64,000 bases of DNA from Vulcanimicrobiota bacterium (GTDB lineage Bacteria; Vulcanimicrobiota; Vulcanimicrobiia; Vulcanimicrobiales; Vulcanimicrobiaceae), in assembly GCA_030041225.1 (NCBI GenBank), contig JASHOG010000135.1:22287-86286 (forward strand). Reading direction: 5' to 3'. The translations under genes and the position numbers were made by a program. Of this stretch, positions 1-7,461 are shown piece after piece; within the stretch, counting starts at the first letter, position 1, and each line of letters starts with the position of its first letter. The notes beneath the pieces are model-generated. The model had not been told where the DNA came from. It made no database searches and was given only the letters and a program-made list of their open reading frames with translations.

Positions 1-2
1 CC

Positions 3-365
3 GGATACTTCACGACCGTGGGAACGAACGAGGAGGCAATAGCGGGGCTTGTGGATCGCGGCGCGCTCCTCGAGTCGCTTCCGGCGGCGCGTCGTTTTGC
101 CGCGTATGACGACGAGCAGGGGCGTATCTTGTGGGCGATTCCGACAGATGCCGCCGTGAAGATGAGTGCCGTTGCGCTCGACGGGCGTGTCTATGTTGGG
201 GATACCGCAGGAGTTTTCTATACGCTCGACGAGGGTAACGGCCGCATGATCGCTCGACAGCGCTTCGCGCAACCGTTCACGTGCAGCTCGCCCGTGATCA
301 TCGGCTCGACACTCTACGTCGCAGACGACGAGAGCATCTACGCAATTCCGCTCCAGCAGCGATGA
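3..365 (+). CDS. PQQ-like beta-propeller protein, C-terminal part (5' end outside window)
   Basis: The frame is open from the left edge, so the start lies outside the window. The visible 120 residues show two propeller blades of the PQQ/pyrrolo-quinoline type, each with the pattern G-x-x-Y-V-G/A-D followed by an aromatic residue and a turn (GRVYVGDTAGVFYTLD, then GSTLYVADDESIYAI). Such proteins are usually exported and act as sugar or alcohol dehydrogenase-like or scaffold propellers. No catalytic residue can be judged from this fragment. The stop codon overlaps the ATG of the next gene (ATGA), which suggests translational coupling. Confidence 0.75.
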   Translation, partial: GYFTTVGTNEEAIAGLVDRGALLESLPAARRFAAYDDEQGRILWAIPTDAAVKMSAVALDGRVYVGDTAGVFYTLDEGNGRMIARQRFAQPFTCSSPVIIGSTLYVADDESIYAIPLQQR

Positions 366-1087
366 TCCCGTCAGCCGAGGCGATCTTTCTTCGTGCACAG
401 CAGGCGTGGACTCAGCGCGCCGTACCACCATATGAATCCTTCCGCATTGCCTGCAGCCAAACGTTTCTCGCCGATCAGTGCTTTCCCGGCGACATCATCG
501 AGTTCACGGTCCGTGCCTCCGACGGACGCACGTTCGCCGTAACGATACCCCAGGCGGGCGCTCCCGCGAAGGTCTTGCTCCACGGTGGCTACATCACCGG
601 GCCGGATGGCACGCCACTGGGCTTCTATCGCGCGCTTCCTCATCAACCCGGCGGCGTTGCACCGCAGCTACCCCCGAACATGGCGCAGGATCCCTTCTTG
701 CCGACGATCGCGACGGTGAACGTGGTGAGCAAAGCCTACAATATCACGCTGGTGGGAACGGAACGCATCGGGGGATACGACTGCGATCACCTGGCACTGC
801 GGCCGCTCTCGGATCCACAACGATTCGCCCTACGCGATCTATGGGTCGACGAGGCGAGCGGTAACGTCGTTCAGCTCGTGTATGCACACGACTTCGGGAA
901 CGGCCGATGGGGAACGGTAACGTATCGCTTTGCGCCGCAAGGTGTTCTTGCGATCTGGACGATCGTCCACATCGAGGCAAACGAACCGACCGGATCGGTG
1001 TTTGGGGCGCACGAGGAACACGTTGCCTCGGAACTGGATGATGTTACCTTTCCGAGCTCAATGCCGGACGCCGATTTCGAGCCCTAG
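362..1087 (+). CDS. Conserved hypothetical protein, LolA/outer-membrane-lipoprotein-sorting-like
   Basis: A 241-residue protein starting at the ATG that overlaps the upstream stop. It has no clear signal peptide at this start. The C-terminal half reads like the beta-sheet family seen in LolA-like proteins: a G-Y-D-C-x-H-L-x-L-R-P-L segment, then L-W-V-D and a run of alternating beta residues. The cellular role is not known. The ATGA overlap with the propeller gene suggests the two are used together, probably in the envelope. An in-frame ATG at 281 lies inside the propeller gene and is a poorer start. Confidence 0.6.
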   Translation: MIPSAEAIFLRAQQAWTQRAVPPYESFRIACSQTFLADQCFPGDIIEFTVRASDGRTFAVTIPQAGAPAKVLLHGGYITGPDGTPLGFYRALPHQPGGVAPQLPPNMAQDPFLPTIATVNVVSKAYNITLVGTERIGGYDCDHLALRPLSDPQRFALRDLWVDEASGNVVQLVYAHDFGNGRWGTVTYRFAPQGVLAIWTIVHIEANEPTGSVFGAHEEHVASELDDVTFPSSMPDADFEP

Positions 1088-1118
1088 TCTCTACTTCGCA
1101 CGCGCACCGAGCTTCTCG

Positions 1119-2087
1119 TTATGGAATGCCGATCGAGGTCGGCGTTCCGTGATAGCAGCCCAGTGTGTACGGGAAATCGTACGTCGATACGTAGTGATAC
1201 ATAGCGACGAGCTTGCCGTCCCACATGACCGCGCTCGTCGTACCGTGGCACTCATCGAGGTCCGCGGTCTCGAGAACTTTGCCGTCGTACCATGGACCGT
1301 AGATGCCGTAGCCGTCGGCGGCGTAGCCCAAGAGCGAGGAGTTTTGTGTTGCCGATCCGGTGTCGGTAACGCAGACCTGGAGAAAGCCATGGTAGTGATA
1401 GACATCGCTTTGGTCCGGGTGGCCATGACACGGATCCTGAAGCTCACGCGCCACAGCGTCGTATCCGGCTGCGTCGAACGCATCATAGATCGCGACGCCA
1501 TCAAGGGTCACGCCGATCGGTCCGCCCGAGAGACATGCGGGTGACGACGCCGCCACGGGGTCGGATGCCACCGTGAAGCTGTAGGGGTGCGCCTCGATAG
1601 AGTTGGGATTCTGATCGTATTGGTACGCCGGGTCGCTCGGCGAGATCGGGAAGCTGCCGGTAGTCACGGGCATAATCGGTTCGTCGTCTCCGCTAATCGT
1701 GCGAGTCGTTCCGTTCGAGGTCTCCGAGAAGGAGCCGGCCCATGCATTGCTGCCCTCGACGGCGAGCTTCGTCAGCGCGTTCCACGTCGATGCGCTAAGC
1801 CAAGGCGCACTGCTTACGACCGGGGAGCCGGATTCCGTATGGCAGTCGTAGATATAGCCTACTTGCGGTGTGGTCGTGCTATATTTGCGATCTCCGAGCG
1901 GCAGCGCCGTGCAGTTGAGCGTGCCCGAGCTAGTCGGCGCGCCCTGCGGACAGGCTTGTGCGACGCTGTTGCCATGACCGCTGGAAGGAACGCCTTCTCC
2001 AGCGCTAACGCCCGCGCCGCCGCTACCTCCGAAAGCCGCGAGAACCAGGGCGAAGGAGAGCACATATTCAAATCCCGTCCGCTTCAC
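1119..2087 (-). CDS. Secreted YHYH-domain protein
   Basis: A 322-residue protein with a GTG start and an N-terminal signal peptide (basic MKR, hydrophobic core ending near residue 30). The family signature YHYH is present (DVYHYHGF, near residue 230), with further conserved pieces: GYAADGYGIYGP, and C-H-G/C-Y-H-G motifs near the C-terminus. The His and Cys residues suggest metal binding and disulfides in an extracytoplasmic protein. The biochemical role of the YHYH family is not settled. It lies 23 bases after the gene at 2111-2542 on the same strand and is probably co-transcribed with it. Confidence 0.8.
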   Translation of the reverse strand: MKRTGFEYVLSFALVLAAFGGSGGAGVSAGEGVPSSGHGNSVAQACPQGAPTSSGTLNCTALPLGDRKYSTTTPQVGYIYDCHTESGSPVVSSAPWLSASTWNALTKLAVEGSNAWAGSFSETSNGTTRTISGDDEPIMPVTTGSFPISPSDPAYQYDQNPNSIEAHPYSFTVASDPVAASSPACLSGGPIGVTLDGVAIYDAFDAAGYDAVARELQDPCHGHPDQSDVYHYHGFLQVCVTDTGSATQNSSLLGYAADGYGIYGPWYDGKVLETADLDECHGTTSAVMWDGKLVAMYHYVSTYDFPYTLGCYHGTPTSIGIP

Positions 2088-2110
2088 GCAGCTATCTGTG
2101 AGTGAGGAGC

Positions 2111-2542
2111 TTAGTGCGGCGTGCCTCCGGGCGGTGCGATGAAGAGAACGTTCGTCGTTGGGAAATTACCGTGCCATCCGCCTTGGTGAGGCGTGTTGCC
2201 GTTTCCGCCACCGTTCGGGTTAGCACCGTGCGGCTGAAACTGCGCGTGAAACGCGCCTGTCGCCGTTACCGTCGACCCTTCGGTTACGTTGGCACCGCTG
2301 CGATCGAAGACGTGGATGCATTGCGTCGCGCAGAGGTCGTACCTCACAACGGTCCCCATCCGCCCCGTATGCGTCTGCACGTTCTTCGCCACGCCGGCAA
2401 CGCTGATGCTCTGGCCATCGTACGTCGAGGCGTGGGCGACCACGGCGTCGGGTGAGAGCGGCGGCGACGCTGCGGCGATGCCGCCTGCCGCGAATGTGAG
2501 AAGGAGGGCCCCAAGAAGCAAGCGGTACGCGGTCTTCGTCAT
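2111..2542 (-). CDS. Exported small protein with OB-like domain
   Basis: A 143-residue protein. The chosen ATG begins MTKTAYRLL, a good signal peptide with cleavage near AAAS. An upstream in-frame start at 2623 would put 27 poor residues before it. After the signal, a short beta-rich domain (YDGQSISVAGVAKNV..., GTVVRYDLC, STVTATGAF) resembles the single OB folds of periplasmic proteins, and the tail is rich in Gly, His and Asn. TATTCT lies exactly six bases before the ATG, so the message may be leaderless. The function is unknown; it probably forms an operon with the YHYH gene. Confidence 0.6.
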   Translation of the reverse strand: MTKTAYRLLLGALLLTFAAGGIAAASPPLSPDAVVAHASTYDGQSISVAGVAKNVQTHTGRMGTVVRYDLCATQCIHVFDRSGANVTEGSTVTATGAFHAQFQPHGANPNGGGNGNTPHQGGWHGNFPTTNVLFIAPPGGTPH

Positions 2543-2548
2543 GAGCGG

Positions 2549-2554
2549 AGAATA
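2549..2554 (-). promoter_or_regulatory. -10-like hexamer six bases before the start
   Basis: TATTCT on the minus strand, then six bases, then the ATG at 2542. No good -35 is visible. The spacing would put the transcript start at or next to the ATG. Confidence 0.4.
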
Positions 2555-2601
2555 CTCTCGCGCCACCGGGAAATCCCTGGGGAAAAGCAAAGCAACCGTG
2601 T

Positions 2602-2967
2602 GTGAAACGCCATGCGTCTGCATTCGGCTTTTGCTCGCTCCTCATCGCGGCTACCGTTGTGCCGGTCCTTGCGCAGCAGGGCTCATTCCTGACGCTCTCG
2701 TGGGGGCCGAGCGGCGTTCCCGGCCTGAAGTACCACGTCTCGTGCAGTGCCCTCGGCGGCCCTTCTTGGGACTATACGTTTGAGAACGTCACGAACAAGC
2801 CGATCACGTTCTCATATTCGTTTGGCGCCGGAAACATGAGCCGCGAGCACCACGTGCACTGGTACACGATCCCGGCACACGGACACTGGACGCTACATCA
2901 CGTGGCGCCGCAGTACGGTTGCAACACGAACGGCCCACTGAAAATCGAGCCGCGAACAACGCCATAG
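2602..2967 (+). CDS. Small secreted hypothetical protein
   Basis: A 121-residue product from a GTG start. MKRHASAFGFCSLLIAATVV is a signal peptide with likely cleavage after VLAQ. The mature part is about 95 residues, beta-rich, with two Cys and several His in an H-H-V-H / H-G-H-W-T-L-H-H region. It was not recognised as a known family. Two bases separate it from the next gene, so the pair is probably one operon. The GTG is divergent from the OB-like gene at 2542. Confidence 0.55.
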   Translation: MKRHASAFGFCSLLIAATVVPVLAQQGSFLTLSWGPSGVPGLKYHVSCSALGGPSWDYTFENVTNKPITFSYSFGAGNMSREHHVHWYTIPAHGHWTLHHVAPQYGCNTNGPLKIEPRTTP

Positions 2968-2969
2968 CG

Positions 2970-3785
2970 ATGAAGGCCGCTTTATGCCTTTTCGGCGCGG
3001 CAGTCGCTGCGCTGCCGGCTCCAGTCCCAGGCTACGCCTCAGGAGCCGCGGCGAAGGTTCCTTGGACGTGTTCTGTTCCAATGCTGCCGGATTATCGCGC
3101 TACCGGGAAGATAAACGACCAAGGTGAGGCTATCTCATATATCTACGTCGGATACAAGCACGCGCGCTCAAATGGGAGGCTCGTAGAGCGCGCTTTTCGC
3201 TCGAGCTATGGTGCCTGGGCATCGTTCCTGGCCCCGCTTGATGGCCGGCACGGATGGTATGACAGCGGTGTCAGTGTGCATTCGTTCAATGATAGATATG
3301 CGTTTGCGCAGATCGAGGTCAGCCGCTACGAACGCTTCGATTATCGGGCTCACGTTGCCGTCGTCTGGGAGTTACCGAACGGCAGCTCAGAAGGGTACAA
3401 GGACCTCGGCATGATGCTCAGCGATGCGCCGCATCGCCTCGGGGCTTACGTCCGCGAGCAGACGCTGTATCTCTCCGTCGATGGCCGCCCGGTATGTTCG
3501 ACCGCCGCAGTCAACTTTGTCTCGCCATCTGAGGCAAAGTACTTCCAAGTACGCACGGAAACGAGCGTCGTCGGGTCGAACGGCGGCGCTACGACCTGGG
3601 ACCTACGCGTGAAACGCGACGACGATCTCGTACCGCGCGCGTACCAGACAGACTGCATCCTCCATCATCATGGCATCTCATGGCGGTATGTCGGAAGCGG
3701 TCGTTTCGTGGCGAGCGGCGCGTTCGACCCGAGCGCACCGCACATCTTTGCTGGACTCGACCCCACGAAGCCCTGCCGCACATAG
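2970..3785 (+). CDS. Secreted hypothetical protein
   Basis: A 271-residue protein starting at ATG 2970, two bases after the previous stop. An upstream in-frame ATG at 2919 would run through the previous gene. MKAALCLFGAAVAALPAP forms a signal peptide. The mature part has beta-type segments and four scattered Cys, including the last residues near PCRT, which suggests an exported disulfide-bonded protein. The middle region (HVAVVWELPNG, LYLSVDGRPVC) is compatible with a lectin-like beta sandwich, but that is only a guess from pattern. It is convergent with the next gene, with no gap. Confidence 0.55.
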   Translation: MKAALCLFGAAVAALPAPVPGYASGAAAKVPWTCSVPMLPDYRATGKINDQGEAISYIYVGYKHARSNGRLVERAFRSSYGAWASFLAPLDGRHGWYDSGVSVHSFNDRYAFAQIEVSRYERFDYRAHVAVVWELPNGSSEGYKDLGMMLSDAPHRLGAYVREQTLYLSVDGRPVCSTAAVNFVSPSEAKYFQVRTETSVVGSNGGATTWDLRVKRDDDLVPRAYQTDCILHHHGISWRYVGSGRFVASGAFDPSAPHIFAGLDPTKPCRT

Positions 3786-4640
3786 TCACGACTTTCGGTC
3801 TGCGCCTGGTGCGAATAACGCGTTCAGCTCCCGCTGCGGAATCTGATCTGCAGCGAACTGCAGCGTGCCGCTGTCACGCAGCTCTCGAGCCGCGCGACGG
3901 ACGAATCCGAGTGTCGAGCGCGCTACGCTTCCACCCAGGCTCACCCTCGTTACCCCTGCATCGAGCAGTTGATGCGCATTGAGTGTCACTTCTCCCCACC
4001 CCAACACGATGTTCAGCGGGCCCGGTATCTCACGCAAGAGCCGCTTGATGGTCGCTTCATCAATGGTGGGCAGCAGGGGATAGATGCAATCCGCGCCTGC
4101 CTCGCGAAAAAGATTGCCGCGCCGAATGCAAGCCGCGACCGGATTGCCGGACGACGTTACGAACGCGTCGATCTTCGCGGTCAGTACAAACGCAGTGCCT
4201 GCCGCCTCGATGGCCGCGCGCGCAGCTCTGATTCGCTCGACTGAGAGCTGTTCGTCGTATTGGCCGCCTGAGTGCGCGTCGTGATCTTCGATGTTGCCTC
4301 CGGCGAGGCCAATCTCGATAGCGAGACGCACGGTTTCTGCCACGTCTTCGGGCTCACGACCATAACCGCTTTCAAGATCTGCGTTGACGGGAGCATTCGT
4401 CGAATCCGTGATTTGTCGAATACGAGCGAACATCTCCTCACGGGTGACCCCAGCGTTCGGATCGGGTACGTCGAAGTCGGGTTTTCCGAGTGAGAAAGCG
4501 ATGCCCGCACTGGTCGTGCCGATCGCTTCGAATCCTTCGTCGAGAAGAATGCGAGCGGATCCGGCATCCCACGCATTTGGCATGATGAAGCCGGCGCGGG
4601 GGTCGTGCATCGCTCGAAAAGCCTGCGCTCTATCGTTCAT
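3786..4640 (-). CDS. Isocitrate lyase/PEP mutase superfamily enzyme
   Basis: A 284-residue alpha/beta barrel protein of the PEP mutase/isocitrate lyase superfamily. Visible signatures: MPNAWDAGSARILLDEGF near the N-terminus, GTTSAGIAF, the metal-loop counterpart NADLESGYG, NIEDHDA, then TAKIDAF and ADCIYPLL. The KKCGH/KRCGH catalytic motif of true isocitrate and methylisocitrate lyases is absent, so it belongs to the broad group that cleaves or rearranges C-C or C-P bonds in 2-oxo acids; the substrate cannot be named. The start MNDRAQ was chosen over an upstream ATG at 4703 because a good promoter lies between them. The gene is divergent from a LysR regulator, its likely controller. Confidence 0.85.
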   Translation of the reverse strand: MNDRAQAFRAMHDPRAGFIMPNAWDAGSARILLDEGFEAIGTTSAGIAFSLGKPDFDVPDPNAGVTREEMFARIRQITDSTNAPVNADLESGYGREPEDVAETVRLAIEIGLAGGNIEDHDAHSGGQYDEQLSVERIRAARAAIEAAGTAFVLTAKIDAFVTSSGNPVAACIRRGNLFREAGADCIYPLLPTIDEATIKRLLREIPGPLNIVLGWGEVTLNAHQLLDAGVTRVSLGGSVARSTLGFVRRAARELRDSGTLQFAADQIPQRELNALFAPGADRKS

Positions 4641-4650
4641 TGTGGAAGTG

Positions 4651-4679
4651 ATTGTAGGCGGGCAAGGGCTATTTGTCCA
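4651..4679 (-). promoter_or_regulatory. Sigma70-type promoter of the PEP-mutase-family gene
   Basis: On the minus strand, TGGACA (4679-4674), a 17-base spacer, then TACAAT (4656-4651). Both boxes match the consensus at five of six positions. The predicted transcript start is about four bases before the ATG at 4640, so the leader is too short for a ribosome-binding site. Confidence 0.6.
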
Positions 4680-4713
4680 ATGAAGAGATTCTCTAGAACC
4701 CATAAAAATGATG

Positions 4714-4719
4714 TATACT
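4714..4719 (+). promoter_or_regulatory. -10 box of the LysR gene, directly before a GTG start
   Basis: TATACT, then six bases, then GTG at 4726. The upstream in-frame ATGs at 4708 and 4711 would lie inside or before this box, which favours the GTG and a leaderless message. The -35 region is weak. Confidence 0.45.
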
Positions 4720-4725
4720 GCGGTT

Positions 4726-5628
4726 GTGGACAGTGAGAGCCTGCGGACATTTCTATCGGTCTATCGCGAAGGTGGCTTCTCGGCGGCCGCGGAGGTCTTG
4801 CATGTAACGCAACCTGCTGTTACGCATCGCGTGCAGATGCTCGAGCGAGAGATCGGAGAAGCGCTATTCGAGCGGATGAGTCGCGGCGTCGTCTTGACCC
4901 AGGCCGGCCGCGCCCTCTTGCCGTTCGCGGAACGCGTTTTCGCCGCGATGAACGACGTTCAAAGCGCGCTGGACTCCTTCAGGGCCGGTGAACGGGGCCC
5001 AATAGCAATCGCCGTTGTTGGTACGCTCGCCGACCGTCGCTTGACGCGCGTGCTGCGAAGCTTCGCTCGAACCCACGCCGGCGTCGACGTCGCGCTCGAA
5101 ACCGCGACGAGTGCTTCGGTGAGCGAACTGGTGCGTCGAGGGAGAGCCGACGTTGGCCTGCGCTATCATTTCGACCAATCGGCGGACTTGACGTGCGAAG
5201 AGCTCGCCCAGGAGCCGCTATTTGTAGTGTGTTCGCCTCAGCATCCCCTGGCCGGACAATCGATCGCGTCGCTGCGAAAACTCCGCGATGAACGATGGCT
5301 CGCCTTTCCCGAAATTCCAGGCCAGCGCGAGATTTCAACTGCGCACGTGTTCGGGCTGTTTTTGACTGCTGGAGCGGGAGAAGTGCGGTGGACGCCCGTC
5401 GACAGTCTCACCGCGCAAAAGCGGTTGGTCGAATCAGGATATGGTCTGGCGCTTATGGCGCGCAGCCACGCCGACGAAGAGCTCGCCGACGGCAGCCTTG
5501 CGACGATTCACGTGCGAAACCTCCGAGCGGCACTGCCCGTCGTCGTCGTAACGCGTGCCAACGGATTTCTCAGCGTGGCGACAGCCGACATGCTAAAGTC
5601 GCTGCGCGAAGCCTACGTGCGCCGCTAA
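4726..5628 (+). CDS. LysR-family transcriptional regulator
   Basis: A 300-residue regulator with an N-terminal winged HTH (residues ~5-62: LRTFLSVYREGGFSAAAEVL, VTQPAVTHRVQMLE, IGEALFER) and a C-terminal periplasmic-binding-protein-type effector domain. Starting at GTG 4726 gives MDSESLRTFL, the spacing usual for LysR proteins; ATGs at 4708/4711 add six residues and overlap the -10 box. It is divergent from the PEP-mutase-family enzyme with about 85 bases between starts, the classic LysR/target arrangement. It probably controls that enzyme in response to a 2-oxo acid or related compound (inference). Confidence 0.9.
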   Translation: MDSESLRTFLSVYREGGFSAAAEVLHVTQPAVTHRVQMLEREIGEALFERMSRGVVLTQAGRALLPFAERVFAAMNDVQSALDSFRAGERGPIAIAVVGTLADRRLTRVLRSFARTHAGVDVALETATSASVSELVRRGRADVGLRYHFDQSADLTCEELAQEPLFVVCSPQHPLAGQSIASLRKLRDERWLAFPEIPGQREISTAHVFGLFLTAGAGEVRWTPVDSLTAQKRLVESGYGLALMARSHADEELADGSLATIHVRNLRAALPVVVVTRANGFLSVATADMLKSLREAYVRR

Positions 5629-5807
5629 TCAGAGCGCCAGCTAAGCTACGAGGTAGCAGAAGGAGCTTCGCCGAGTGATCGCGCCCGCCGAGCCACCTGA
5701 TAGATGACCTTCGACCCCGCAATCGACGTTCGGAACAGGGAGCTTCTGAGGCACACCTTACTAGCGTAGTGTCGCAAAACACCTTGCATATCAAGGATTT
5801 CCGTTCG

Positions 5808-5881
5808 TGGGCCGTCCTGGGATCGAACCAGGGACCTCATGCTTATCAAGCATGCGCTCTAACCAGCTGAGCTAACGGCCC
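5808..5881 (-). tRNA. tRNA-Ile (anticodon GAT)
   Basis: A 74-base cloverleaf on the minus strand. The acceptor GGGCCGT pairs with ACGGCCC, the D arm contains GCTCAGCTGGTTAGAGC, the anticodon loop is CTTGATAAG (GAT), and the T arm is CTGG-TTCGATC-CCAG with discriminator A. CCA is not encoded. It lies 49 bases downstream of the coiled-coil gene at 5931-6308 on the same strand, so it may be co-transcribed. I see no gene in 5629-5807. Confidence 0.97.
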
Positions 5882-5930
5882 GAGAGCGAGCAAAGGTTCG
5901 CGGAGCCCGGCTGAGCTCCTCGGAACTGAA

Positions 5931-6308
5931 TTAGTGTACCGCGATCACGGCTGCGATAATGGCTACTCCTACGCCGACGATGCTGCTGATCGACCAGCGC
6001 AAAGTTGCGTTCAGTGATGCTTGCAGCGACCCAAACTTGCCGTCGAACTTCGCATCAAGCGACCCGAGCTTGCGGTCGAACTCTGCGAATCTACCATCGA
6101 TCCCTGCGAATCTACGATCGATCTCTGCAAACCTACCATCGAACTTCGACTCCAGCCGGTCGAATTTTCGATCGACGCGATCGAACCTCCGCTCCATCTC
6201 GTCCCGAAGAGCGCTCAAGGAATGCTGAAAGAAATCCATGCGCTTGTCGATCTGCTCGTAGGCACCTTGCAGATACGATAGGCGGTCTTCCGGATACGAT
6301 GCACTCAC
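5931..6308 (-). CDS. Coiled-coil protein with C-terminal membrane anchor
   Basis: A 125-residue protein (129 if started at ATG 6320). Residues ~25-95 form a long coiled coil built of seven-residue units of the type F-D-x-R-F-A-x / I-D-x-R-F-A-x. A C-terminal membrane helix follows (SSIVGVGVAIIAAVIAV). I prefer GTG 6308 because a TATAAT box overlaps the ATG at 6320, so that codon should not be in the message. The gene sits just upstream of tRNA-Ile. A related soluble protein is encoded at 28242-28550, also just upstream of a tRNA. The function is unknown. Confidence 0.65.
   Translation of the reverse strand: MSASYPEDRLSYLQGAYEQIDKRMDFFQHSLSALRDEMERRFDRVDRKFDRLESKFDGRFAEIDRRFAGIDGRFAEFDRKLGSLDAKFDGKFGSLQASLNATLRWSISSIVGVGVAIIAAVIAVH
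6083..6145 (+). repeat. Three tandem 21-bp repeats inside the coiled-coil gene
   Basis: Units at 6083-6103, 6104-6124 and 6125-6145. The first two differ at three positions and the third is more diverged. Each encodes one seven-residue coiled-coil unit, so gain or loss of a unit keeps the frame and only changes rod length. Confidence 0.8.
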
Positions 6309-6318
6309 GGATGGCTCC

Positions 6319-6348
6319 ATTATACGTTAAGCTCCCGTAGAGGGGCAA
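6319..6348 (-). promoter_or_regulatory. Promoter overlapping the apparent ATG of the coiled-coil gene
   Basis: Minus strand: TTGCCC (6348-6343), 18-base spacer, TATAAT (6324-6319). The -10 box shares bases with the ATG at 6320, so transcription should begin near 6312, four bases before GTG 6308. Confidence 0.55.
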
Positions 6349-6372
6349 GAGAGGCGATACACTATGCACGCG

Positions 6373-6609
6373 TCATACCATGGCGATCCATTTTTTCATG
6401 ATCTCATCTTCGTTCTTCAGCTGCTCGAGCATGAGGCTCTCGAGCGCGTCGAGCTCTCGTAGCAGCTCCGCGTGCTCCGCTTGCTGAGCGTCGAAGGCTG
6501 CATGTTGCGCCTCGACGGCGTCTTGCGAGCTGGGAACGTTAGGGGAAGCCGGCTCTGCACCGCGAGCGGGAACGGTGCAGCGCCATTTCATCGGGAAAAG
6601 CGGCGTCAT
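6373..6609 (-). CDS. Small helical hypothetical protein
   Basis: A 78-residue protein whose ATG overlaps the stop of the transglycosylase gene (ATGA), indicating translational coupling. Residues ~28-78 are strongly helical and rich in Ala, Glu and Gln. It ends in NEDEIMKKWIAMV, which resembles the end of the upstream protein (ADDDITKKFIQTLTQ): both have an acidic cluster, I-x-K-K, an aromatic residue and Ile. The two tails may interact or bind the same partner. No family was recognised. Confidence 0.55.
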   Translation of the reverse strand: MTPLFPMKWRCTVPARGAEPASPNVPSSQDAVEAQHAAFDAQQAEHAELLRELDALESLMLEQLKNEDEIMKKWIAMV

Positions 6610-7397
6610 TGCGTGAGCGTCTGGATGAACTTCTTGGTGATATCGTCGTCGGCTTTGCGCTCCTGCATGTCGACGTTACGCAGCTCGTTGACTTCGCGCA
6701 TGTTCTCCGAACGCTCGTCCATCATCTGATCGAAGAGTGTCGATTCGAGCGAGAGTTGCTCCTGATTTGCGATCTGCGACCCGTAGAGACCCAGCTGAAA
6801 GGCCTCGTCCTGTGCGTTGATTGCGCCCATTGCCGCGTTCTCGGCGGCGCCGCTTGCACCGCGGGCGAGCCCGCCTAGGAGCGACGCTCCGGCGCCGGCT
6901 GCAAGGGGAAGTAAGAATGCCATAGTTCGCTCCTTGATTGTCATCTGAGGTGAGGTCGCCAACCCCGCGATGAGCGCCTCGTGGCGCAAAACGGAGTCGG
7001 CGTAGCCGAGGCGAGAACCGTCGCGCCATTCTGTGACGGTGCCGACCGCATCGGGAGCTCCGGCGTTGTACGCGCTGAGTGCCCGGCGAACGCTTCCGTA
7101 ACGGCGGATGAGCTCGGCAAGCATAGCGGCGGCATACTCTGCGTTCGCGGCAGGGGCCATTGCAGCCGCGGTTCGTGCGAAGGCATGGTAGCGATCGTCG
7201 ATTTGGAAGAGGCCGTGTCCGTGACCGCCATCGCCAACCACGTTGCGCCCAGCGTTGCTATTAGGACCGCCGGTCTCTTGCGCTGCGACCGCCGCCAGTA
7301 GAGCCGGGTCGAGCCCTTGAGCGGTTGCTGCGCTAAGAATCTCCGGCGCATAGGCGACGCCGCGAGCGGCAAGGGAGGCCGCGGAGATCGAGTCCAT
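6606..7397 (-). CDS. Lytic transglycosylase (SLT-like) domain fused to a helical C-terminal region
   Basis: A 263-residue protein. Residues ~15-145 look like an SLT/lysozyme-like lytic transglycosylase: catalytic Glu in AAQETGG (Glu41), then GHGLFQID and ALSAYNAG, which cuts peptidoglycan strands. Residues ~150-263 are a different part: a hydrophobic Ala/Gly segment (FLLPLAAGAGASLLGG) followed by long helices. Between the two parts, AAGGAG sits six bases before an in-frame ATG (6923), so the helical part may also be made alone (105 residues). No signal peptide is visible, so it would need a dedicated export route. It is coupled to the 78-residue gene. Confidence 0.75.
   Translation of the reverse strand: MDSISAASLAARGVAYAPEILSAATAQGLDPALLAAVAAQETGGPNSNAGRNVVGDGGHGHGLFQIDDRYHAFARTAAAMAPAANAEYAAAMLAELIRRYGSVRRALSAYNAGAPDAVGTVTEWRDGSRLGYADSVLRHEALIAGLATSPQMTIKERTMAFLLPLAAGAGASLLGGLARGASGAAENAAMGAINAQDEAFQLGLYGSQIANQEQLSLESTLFDQMMDERSENMREVNELRNVDMQERKADDDITKKFIQTLTQ
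6921..6935 (-). promoter_or_regulatory. Strong internal ribosome-binding site and in-frame ATG
   Basis: Minus strand AAGGAG (6935-6930), six-base spacer, ATG (6923-6921), in frame inside the transglycosylase gene. It is one of the best Shine-Dalgarno sites in the window and would start a 105-residue product MAFLLPLAAG... Either it is dual translation or the remnant of two genes fused by loss of a stop codon. Confidence 0.55.
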
Positions 7398-7424
7398 GCC
7401 CTTCTTTCACGCACCTCGCCGCGT

Positions 7425-7453
7425 TTGACAAGAGCCGAGGGGGGGCCTAAAAT
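7425..7453 (+). promoter_or_regulatory. Near-consensus sigma70 promoter of the yceD-rimM super-operon
   Basis: TTGACA (7425-7430), 17-base spacer, TAAAAT (7448-7453). It is the best promoter seen in the window. The predicted start of transcription is at about 7460, one or two bases before the TTG start of yceD, so the first gene would have essentially no leader. Confidence 0.8.
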
Positions 7454-7461
7454 GGGCGGGT

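Noticed and set aside
371..646. Minus-strand frame of 91 codons and many similar long antisense frames across the window
   Set aside because: They lie opposite well-supported genes, are Arg/Ser/Ala-rich as expected for shadow frames in GC-rich DNA, and show no family motif.
3786..4640. 2-methylisocitrate lyase (prpB) working with the citrate synthase as methylcitrate synthase
   Set aside because: The KRCGH-type catalytic motif is missing and no prpD or acnD is near; only the superfamily is supported.
4708..4725. Start of the LysR gene at ATG 4708 or 4711
   Set aside because: These codons lie within or upstream of the TATACT box; the GTG at 4726 gives the usual LysR N-terminus.
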